Below are positions 54,701 through 64,000 of a stretch of 64,000 bases of DNA, in pieces (position 1 is the first letter of the stretch; the number at the start of each line of letters is the position of its first letter). The notes under the pieces are model-generated. The model was not told where the DNA came from, searched no databases, and saw nothing but the letters and a program-made list of their open reading frames with translations. Made by a program: the position numbers and the translations under genes. This DNA comes from Homalodisca vitripennis (lineage: Eukaryota; Arthropoda; Insecta; Hemiptera; Cicadellidae). The stretch is from positions 120,404,501 through 120,468,500 of the forward strand of contig NC_060211.1 of assembly GCF_021130785.1 (NCBI RefSeq), written 5' to 3'.

Positions 54701-56489
54701 TGGTATTTGAAACCGGTCTTGTTTATAATTGGCCACTATTTTAGTATGCGACCCGCCCAATATAGGGACTCTACTTACCATCCAAGCTTTACCATACTTT
54801 CATAGTTAAACATCTATTAATGAGCATCAGTTTGATCAGTATGACATGTTTCAATCTAAGCCAAAGTCATTTCATGAGATAACTCCGCTCATACGAGAAA
54901 TTTACCAGCACATCATACAGATCGCCTAATAAACATAAAAGTGTACTTCTCAACGCAAATGTGGGTGGTCCAGTTTATATTATATTGGATTTTATTACGA
55001 CGTTAAAAATACTGAATTTATTCCTTATACCTATTTACATATTCTACCATGTTTGGTGTAGGTCATATTGGTGTTTCAACTAGCAGCAACTATATCATAA
55101 ATTACAAAACGTGTAGACCAATATGGGTCGTGGATTAAAATCTTCGTTCTTCCGCTGTTTTGACTTACAAACAATTATGCTGTCCAGCACTTGACTTAAT
55201 ATGTGACAAGTTCATTAAACAAGTTTTAGTTTTCAGTTTTTGTACATAGGTAAACTAATATATTAGAGCTTTTAAGACGTGGGAAATAGGATACAATTCT
55301 ATCCCGGAAACATGTGTTCTTATTTTATATCATGCAGTAATGCCGAATTTCCAACATCCTGTTATCCTTTCAAATAATATATCGTTACAAAAAATAAGAT
55401 ATATTTTATTTGTATAGTATTTATGAACCAAAATATAAGTTTTACGCAGTTTTATAGTCACTACTCTTGAGTCATTATTTATATTTACAATTAGGAACTA
55501 AAGTTAACAAATTTAAATACTAATTTTATGTTACTATATTTAGTAATTTTATTATTTTATGTTACATGCTAGTTGAAGCGTGATAGATATAGTTTTATTC
55601 TTCAAAGTGAAACACTGATTAGTTTAATCTCTTAGTGCATCAAACACTCGAGTGAACGTAACTTTGGTTGACATGAGGTCTTGGTTAGTTTAAAGACATG
55701 TCCAACTCAATTCCCTCGTCGGTTTAACTACTTGATGAACTTGACCGTCTATTTAACTTTAAACTCCGGTTAATGTAACTTCTTGGACCTGTTAAATTCC
55801 TGGTAAACATAATACTGATTAAACCATAAGAACGAACCTTCTCCTTACTCGATTGAATCAACTAGTTATTTTAATCCAAATCGGGTAACCAAATTTATTT
55901 TAATCCCTACATTTTAATCTCTCATCCTAACACATTTCTGTTGATTTAACCCCCTTTTATAAAATGTACTTACACATATCTCAAGAAATATAGTAGTACT
56001 AAGTATATAGTACTGGCAAAATGAACAAAACCGAAACCAGGTATTTTGTACTCCTATGTTCTTGATTGGTCATACTCCATTCTTAAGCGTTTGGACAGGA
56101 GACGGCTACTATATCGTGGTTTTACCTCCCTGATTAGCAAAACGTCAATCTCAGTGCACATTCGTGTACAGCCTCATACACATCCCTTTTTCATGGAGGT
56201 GTCCAAATGTTTGAGATGTTGAGAAATGTAGTGACAAACTACATATCTCCTTCAGTCCATCAGCTACAGTTATTCAATTTCCTATTTTTCTCAAATCATT
56301 ACTGAATTTCTCGTACCGGAAGTGATACAGTTTCTAACTGAGTTCATAAATGTTGTCACAAATTAAAATGTTGTATAAGGTGTAGGTTTTCATAGACCCC
56401 GTAGACGATAAGTTAAAGATTAATACTATATTCTAGTCTATATATTCAATGGTGATTTAATCCAGACCTTGAAGTTTTTATTGAATGAA
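51791..56489. other. Stretch with no supported gene
   Basis: A patch at 52440-52730 is richer in G+C, with open frames on both strands (minus 52534-52782 with varied codons, including SAQGHQLIAAQSCNVTCIIG; plus 52614-52823), but neither is recognised. A 118-codon minus-strand frame at 53683-54039 begins at GTG, not ATG. The rest is A+T-rich. Confidence 0.5.
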
Positions 56490-56680
56490 TAAATGGAGCA
56501 GGAGAGATTGGCCCTAGGTCACGAAGTCATAGAGTGCGTTACAGCGCGCCGCGACAATCGTGCACAGTGTCACCTTGGCCTACTCTTATCCCCTCTACAC
56601 CTCATTCCACCGTCACTCAGCAGCGTCATCCTTAACACGCACGCAGAGTCTGCACATCTTCTCTCTTGAAGTAAACAATT
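56490..56680. other. G+C- and CpG-rich island, function unknown
   Basis: This segment contains GCGTTACAGCGCGCCGCGAC and CACGCACGCAGAGTC in otherwise A+T-rich DNA. I looked for an initiator with correctly spaced DPE on both strands and found none, and no open frame of note. It could be a repeat fragment, an exon or a regulatory island. Confidence 0.4.
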
Positions 56681-58261
56681 CAATTTCTTTCTAGTCATTT
56701 TCAATGTTTTTATAAGCAACAACATATTGTAAAGTTAAATGTGAATCAATGTATGATATTAATAAATATATATTTAATGAATACTTATGAGACGAAATTC
56801 AATCGTTAGTCTACCTCGTTTGACCTAACATTTAAATTATTGTCGCAGTTGGTTTAACTATGTATGTGATACGTAATCACATACCACACGCACTCAACGT
56901 CGTTTAAATGTCATTATACAAATCATCTGTACTTTATTACAATATAATATTTCATACAATAAACTTATATTTATTCTAAAAGGAATATGAAAAAATTCAT
57001 TATTCAATAAAATATTAAATTTATTTAAGTTTATTTTTTATAAAATACTTGCGTATTTTTCCTGTTTATCGTATAAACCACATGTTTATAAACTAACGCT
57101 AAAATCAAAAGTGAGATCCACTTTTAAAATATAAAACATTTATACTTTGTTTTGTTCATAATATAAATACAAAACAAATTCTCTGTTTTCTTAAATTGTA
57201 GGTAAATAATCTAAAGCAGTCTCCTCTTGCAATTAACAAAAAACAAAAACTATCATTCCGCTACTTCCGGAGTGATAGAATACATTTTTCAGTTCTCATG
57301 AGTTGGACTCCCAGAAGATCGAAATTAAGGTTTTGTATTCTGGAACCTTCAGTATTTCCTTATGAAGAGTTTTAAATGGTTTCCAATGCAGTTTTATATT
57401 TTCGCACAGTTTTATAATATATTCTGACAATTTAACTGCATACAACAAATGGTTCGCTTGCAATCTGTTGTTCCAAAACATTTTCATATATATCTAACAA
57501 TGTTTCATAAAACGCAGTTAACCTCTTACTTATAGTCCTAAAAAGCGTATTATAACCTATCATAATGTATTGTAAACATTTGATTATATTATACTTGGTC
57601 ATACTTGGAGAGTATAATATTATTTATCTTTATGATGTACACACTTACGAAAATTAAATTTGTTCAAAATGGTCAGATACTGTCGTTCAATAGCAGAATA
57701 TTTGCATTGGAAGCGTTTGTGATAGCGTTGTAAATGGCAATACACCCTCCTATTTGCGGTAGATCGAGTTTGCGTGTTCACGCACCGCATACTCTGAATA
57801 AATTTTACTCTTCATAAAATGTTGGAAATAGGTTGTTCTAACTAAATATGTGGTTTATTTATTTGGCAAAAATAAAACCCCAGTACACCGTTAAGTTTAT
57901 CAAAAACACATAGATCGTAACGTTGATCATTTGATTTGATACAGCATGATGTGAAGTTCGTCTACTTCTTGTATATTACAAATACTGTTAACTCTAAGAG
58001 ACCTTATATGTATATTTAGAAATATCCATGTCCGTATTTACTAATTCTACTTAAGGGGAAAAAACTTCATGATCGGTTTTGGTTGTGATTATTTATTTAT
58101 CTTTCGTTTTTAGTATTATTATTATAAAACCTATAAATTGAAAGACGTCGCGAAAGAATTAACACTTATGTAGTAAAACATATAGTGTTTTATACATTTC
58201 TACTTTGTTGCAAAATAATTTATATGTAAATGGTCTCATTATACTACACATTGACTTTAAG
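56681..58261. other. AT-rich stretch with no recognised gene
   Basis: A 63-codon minus-strand frame with an ATG at 57487 (beginning MKMFWNNRLQANHLL and including LHWKPFKTLHKEIL) has somewhat protein-like composition but no recognised family. Nothing else is seen. Confidence 0.5.
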
Positions 58262-58343
58262 AATATAATTCACTTAAACCAGAAGTGCTCATACATGTTC
58301 AAAGCCTACGTAATTGAGAGCAAATCCGTGGCAAAAAGCTAGT
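58262..58343 (-). repeat. Interspersed repeat of the ACTAGC family, copy 4 (head fragment)
   Basis: On the minus strand the head ACTAGCTTTTTGCCACGGAT (58343) leads to ATTACGTAGGCTTTGAACAT and the internal box GAGCACTTCTGGTTTAA, which corresponds to GTAAGCACTTCTGGTTC in copies 1 and 2. The sequence then diverges, so this is a truncated copy of about 80 bp. Confidence 0.55.
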
Positions 58344-61300
58344 GCCTTATACAAATAAAACAATAAATAATCTAATTAGAAGAAAACAACGATTTAATCC
58401 ATTCTAGGCCCCATTTGAAGATTTCTGGCGTCGATGACGGGATGAATTTCTGCAAAATAAATGCTTATTTCAGAGGAATTCTATTTTATATCTTGGATTT
58501 ATATAGATATTCTGAAGTTTCATTTATATTTGAAACTTAAACTTGTTGCTTTTACTATGTAAAACTTGAAGAGAAGCCCAGAGTATTCACAGCAGCACAT
58601 TATCAGTCGCCGCTTTCCCTGATAGACCAGCCCATTTCCTTTATCGATTCTACTCAAAGCGACCGGATATCGACAAAGGAAGTGATTTCTTTTGTATTTC
58701 GAGAGTTGAACATAAAGTAAAACCGTCTCTTGCTTGACTAAAAACTTTCAAATTTACAACCAAGCTCTGATTGGATTTTGAATATGTACTGTATATCTTT
58801 TGGGAATGATGACATAAGATTAAAATAAATCTCTAGCTGAATATATATACAATAAACTGTATAAATGGCAACAGCCTTATTTAATTTCAATAAACATTGA
58901 ATCACAAAATGTATGTTATTGAAATTATATATATAGTATAATTAAGTGGTCGTTGTGATATTGATATTAATCATAGATTTTGAAACTATTCAATGAACAT
59001 ATAAGAATAGAAAGGAATTTCAAGTAAATTACATTTAACTATGTTTCGTTAAGCTAATGAATAAACAATCCATTGTTCTGAGATCAATACCATAAACGTG
59101 TGATAGCACATTATTATTATTATTGTCATAGCCTTAAGTTCCTCCTGGATACTCTGGTTGAGGTTGACAAAATAGTTTACAAAGATAGTTTCTCGTAACT
59201 ACTATCTTTATGTTGTTAATTAACATCCTAAGGATGTAAGACTCCGACGCAGCTCTGAATACATTTTTGGGGATGTCTCCATAAGAGACTGCTGTAACAT
59301 AGGTCGTCAACTAGTTATGTGTTGGCACTACTTTAAATATAATACCTGTATCATGTATTTTGTCGAATATTGACATTCGTATGGGATACAATCGTATCGA
59401 CATATTTTCCTATATCCATAAAGTAAAGAATATTCAGAAAGGCTTTCGTCACTATTTATTTTAAGGATAAGCATTAGAAAAATTCACATCCAAATACTAT
59501 TTCTCAATGAGTAATGATCATATGATTGCAGCAAGAGAACGTCTTGTCACAAGTCCTGCATATTGTTTGCATCAGCGCGTTGTAAAATATAGAAGGTATT
59601 TTGTATGATATACCTAATAAACTAAATGTATGCGTAGTTTAAATAAAAGTTCCATTACAAATACCACCTTTCAAAGCCAGCCTTGCGTAAACTTCGCCCG
59701 TTTGAAGATTACAAATAAATGTTATTGGCTATCCTTTTGATGAAAATCCAAACATTCTAAATGATTACTTGAAAATAAATTTGGAAACTCTCTTTTTATT
59801 TTCATTTCATATTGGATCAGTATGTTGAGTATTTTAATTAACATTTAATTAATATGGATATTTATTTAAGCGTATACAGAAAATAATATTTAACTGAATA
59901 TTAGTGATAAAAACTCTGACTATTTACTTATAATAACAATATCAACTGTTACACCATTATTAGTATTGATTTTAAATTTTTTTTAAGTTTTAACTTTTTA
60001 TAATTGTTTTTGGGAATAATTTTCATAGAACATATAAAAGCAATATTGCCAGTGTTTTTTGTATCCATGTAATCTGTTCTAAAATAGTTTAAGAATTTCT
60101 GAAAGTGTTGGAGATATTCATTAAAATATAAATACATGTTGAATAGAAATGTATATATTCCATTATTGCTCCTAAACACCGTTTAGTTCCCTTAACATTG
60201 TTCCGTAAGCTTAACGTTTAACTATTTTTAAATGGATCAGGACATTAGAAAATTTTACAGTGAAAATAATTTAATGTCTGGAGCGATTATGGTGATATGA
60301 CATATATTAAAGAATAGGAGTAATAAATACCTTTAACTATTAGTTTTATATGAAGCTGTTATTAAGTTTATAAGTTAGACAAAATTATTTTTGTCTTAAT
60401 ACTGCTATTTAACTGTATATAGGCCGAAATGAAATGTTGTTAATTTTGTATGTGCAATAAGAGTTATAATTACTACTTGTAAAAACATGTAAGTGATTTT
60501 GGTCGTTAAATTAAACAAACTTAAACCGCAAATATTTTTAAAATACTCGTATAATAGGTTTTTGTCTATTTTTGCTACAATATTTTGCTTAATAGTTATC
60601 AAGCAATAATTCATGTAATATTACAATCCTGTAACACTTTAAGACCTACACTTGTTTTATAAAAAGACAAACAAACGTCAAATAGGTCCTGGAGACCGAT
60701 GTTCATTATCTAAAAATAATGTGTTTCACTCAATTCAATGTGTACCGGCGGAGCAAGTACTTTTGTGCGATTCAATGTTTATTGAAATTATATTATATAT
60801 TACTACAAAGCCTGTCCAGAGCGTTCAAAGACACTTAATTCATCTTCGGTTTATAACATGGGATTTAAGCACAACATACGTATTAGATACTATATTTTTT
60901 ACTCCATTGAAGTATTTGATTGGATTGAAAAGATATATTAAAAGTTCAGTCTAATAAAGTCCCTTATATCTATTTTTTCTATTTGTCACTAGACAGTTAA
61001 ATTGCATCTAAGGTAGCACTTGACTTACCTATAATAACATGACCACAACAAAATCTTGTTAGAAAACACTTATTATGAATTGAATGTATAATATTACAAA
61101 TATAAATTTGATAAGTACTTTACGTTATTCATAGTGTAAGCTAACTGAACGAGCACGTTGAATGCATCAGTAGTTTTAGCTATCAGTGAAGCTGGACTGT
61201 GAAATAGAGTGCTGCAGTAATGGGCACATCATGTTGGAAATAATTCTGGCTCCTCCTGATTGGTTGGCTGTGTATCTCCGAGCTGTTCTCTCAAAGAATA

Positions 61301-64000
61301 GCAATTATTGAACTAAAATTTAACTGTGACAATTAATTCTATTTTAAAAACATTTAGAAAGACCCCTCGTGTCCTTAAAGTGTGTTTCTATTTGTACAAG
61401 TTCTATATTCCTTTTTTTTGTAGTTCTCAGGCTTGTACAGAAGATAAAGAATAACTATTTAGGTGAAAATGATAAATTTGTTGTCAGTTACTGTACACGG
61501 TAAAATAAAAAGTCTTCAATCCCTACACATATCATTAGTAATTCAAACATTTCCATAACTATAAATATTTATGTTTTTAGAAACTAAATTATTTAGTTTC
61601 AAATTTACAATTTAAGCTTTTCAATGGCAAAGATACATCTAACTCCCTCCATAAAACCTCTTACTTTATATTATATACAAACGGAGTCACAATTATCGCC
61701 TTATTTTTTAAACTCCTCAGATATTTCAAAGAGATCTATTAATAGTTTATTTACCTCGACTCAAAAAGGACAAGTTTTTATGCACATGAGGTAGATGTAG
61801 TATATGAGGCAGTAGAGCATTGAAAATAAAATTTCAGAGGTACATTATATCATAACTTTTACATAATACGCCGTATAATGATTCATTAAAACTATTATTT
61901 AACCTAATATAATTTTCTAAAGTACGTGGCAAAGTGCATGCACATTCTTAAATGTTTTGTTTATGTATTTATTATTTTTTTGGTTACATGACACTTTAAG
62001 ATTTTCCGTCAATAACAAATGATTTAAAACTTTCTAAATAACAAATGAATTGCTCAAAGCTTATTTTTTCCAGTTTTTTTATTGGATTGACATGATATAG
62101 AACGTTTACTCAAACATATTACACTATCAAGGCAATGCATACTTAAAAGTTATATACTGTGCATGATAGGTTCTCTAACCATATATTTATATAAGTTCTC
62201 TTACAGCAATTGAACCTTTAATAATAAGAGACTTTTTAAAATATTGTGTTTTTAAATTTTTGATAAGAATGGTCGGTGGTGAGAGGCTAATTATCTTTAT
62301 CTTAACCATACAGTCGTTTTTTTGTATGATTGAATCATAATTTATCAATTAGATTGATAATATATTGCCATAATTAGTTAGGTATCTTTCCAAGATTTAT
62401 AGTACATTTCCAGCAAAAAAAAAAATATATATATTCAAAGAAGAAGATTTATGAACTGTTTATTCCTTCTACTAAACTACCTCATTTAATATTTAGTAAG
62501 GATATTTTCCCTATAGAAAGTTAGGATATACATGATGTAGCTTATCCAAGCACTGAGTTTCCAAATGGTAATATAAGCTTTGTTTTTGAAGGAATATGAG
62601 GTATTAGGGCATTATTCATGGAATTTAGACAAATATTGTTGTCTAAAATGGAGTTACTAGTGGTTTCTACTATGGAGAAGGTGCAAGTATAAAGATTTTT
62701 TAAATACCATTAATGACATAATGGAACTAAGATTTCTCCTCGGAAATTATAATCTATCAAACATTGTCACTGAAGGGAATGACTTGTAATTGCTGTGATA
62801 GAAATAAATTCCAATAGGTTATCAAGAAGTAAGCCAAAGAGATGATGCAAAATCTTCATTATTATAAACTATGGCACTCCAAACAAATTGGTGTAAAATA
62901 TTATCTTTAGAAAAACTACATAAAATCCAGTCTAAAATGTTATTTTATATCAGCCTTATTCAACAAGACAAAGAAAATGTGTACCACAATATTGTAAATT
63001 TCAGTCAGTTTATCTCAGTACAGTACACTTATACAGCTATTATGCACGTTTCTGACCATTTATTTTACATTTGTAAAGTAAAAACTGTGATATATGAAAC
63101 AATTATCGACCGATAATTGTGGAAAAGTGCAAAGGAGTGATAAGTTTAAATTAATAACTTGGAAAAACAAAAAGTTTAGTACTATATTATTTTAAGCCTA
63201 AAAAAATTACCGGAATGTAGATTTATTTATTTTTAGAGACAATTCATCATTGATTTATAGAAAAATTACGTAGTTTTGTTGTACAATTTCAGTTTTCGTC
63301 TCTCTAACCAGTCATGGAGCAACTCCAAATAACTCTGAAATTTACGTATAATATGTTTAGATCAAACAATAATTCTGAACTAAAACATATCTTAAATGAA
63401 AATACCTTAAGTAATATTTTATTTTACTTACCAAATAAGTCTAAAAAAGTAATTGGCATTAATGGAATGTACACCTTGGAAACTTCAATGTTGTAAAGTG
63501 TATTACATATCCGTAATGACATTAATCATCTAATGGATACATAGACTGAACAAAGACTATTCAATCAATATTGGTCTAACGATGAATATATCGTAGGAAT
63601 AAAAAAAAAAAATAGAGATAATTTTATTTTTTTTAGTTACTTCCATTTAATTTCTTAGTATACAAAATGAACTTCTTATCACTTTGAAGATTTACTTTTT
63701 TCTGTTAACCCATTTTAGTGTATAAGATTTTGTCTGATGAGAACTCTATGGGTATTCCTTAGTTTACGTGCTCACCATAGTAAATAACGAATGCATTTTA
63801 AGTCAACCAGATATTTAAAAAAATAACCTGTTATTATCATGCCAAATGTGTAACGTTAGTGCTTTTTTTGTTACAAATGGAAGTAAACTAAGAATAAAAT
63901 TTATTGCCAAACACCAAAACTTTAATTTAGTTTGCTTATTTACCCTGTATAAAAATATATTGGCATATGCAGGTTTAGGTAAACTACTTCTGTAAAATAC
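58344..64000. other. AT-rich stretch with no recognised gene
   Basis: It holds two copies of the GATTCAATRTTTATTG motif (about 58883-58935, minus, and 60755-60795, plus). The 100-codon plus-strand frame at 60652-60954 starts with TTG and simply runs through the second copy. Frames at 62871-63116 and 63314-63496 begin with ATG but show no family. A patch at 61140-61290 is richer in G+C without a coherent frame. Nothing else is recognised. Confidence 0.5.

Noticed and set aside
58600..58640. Second Inr promoter (TCAGTC, plus strand)
   Set aside because: No DPE at +28 and no TATA box upstream, and no donor-ended leader exon.
60652..60954. 100-codon plus-strand frame as a gene
   Set aside because: It starts with TTG and runs through a dispersed repeat motif that is noncoding elsewhere in the window.

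Overview
This is a eukaryotic, AT-rich, gene-poor window, most probably from an insect. The evidence is: long (TA)n, (TG/CA)n and mixed (TA)(CA)(CG) microsatellites; interspersed repeats beginning ACTAGC and ending in a tail of the type common in insect genomes; decayed non-LTR retrotransposon reverse transcriptase; and a TATA-less promoter whose initiator (TCAGTC) and DPE (GGTTCT) fit the arthropod consensus. I cannot name the species. A hemipteran is possible, but that is a guess. There are no bacterial operons, no rRNA or convincing tRNA genes, and no CRISPR array. No complete protein-coding gene could be assembled. Most long reading frames lack an ATG or are translated microsatellite.

Layout. 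1-2.8 kb: AT-rich sequence ending in a compound microsatellite. 2.83-5.18 kb: a 2.35-kb DNA element with long terminal inverted repeats around the broken, 3'-truncated start of a gene. 5.2-14.1 kb: ordinary sequence holding an ACTAGC repeat (9.10-10.07 kb), a retrotransposon tail (10.6-10.9 kb), a perfect 152-bp palindrome (11.25 kb) and a decayed 30-bp-period minisatellite (13.9-14.1 kb). 14-31 kb: mostly unannotatable, with a second ACTAGC copy (18.6 kb), a retroelement-like tail (28.7 kb) and a few patches richer in G+C. 31.0-31.3 kb: the best sign of a host gene, a minus-strand promoter and an ATG-free first exon ending at a strong GTAAGT donor. If that is right, the window below 31.07 kb lies in its first intron or farther along the gene.

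32-38 kb: two inverted repeats and a third ACTAGC element (36.7-37.5 kb). 38.7-39.0 kb: a diverged tandem duplication. 41.7-42.0 kb: a possible minus-strand coding exon. 44.6-45.4 kb: a non-LTR reverse transcriptase relic lacking its catalytic middle. 46-47.2 kb: a palindrome, microsatellites and a broken acidic N-terminus resembling that of a transposase. 51.6 kb: a short relic of the catalytic block of reverse transcriptase. 58.3 kb: a fourth ACTAGC fragment. The rest to 64 kb is AT-rich sequence in which I recognise no gene.

The recognisable units do not form a pathway. They are independent transposon relics and one probable promoter in intronic or intergenic DNA. The points most worth following are the long-TIR element with its truncated gene, the Inr+DPE promoter, the ACTAGC family with its shared internal box, and the near-perfect palindromes.
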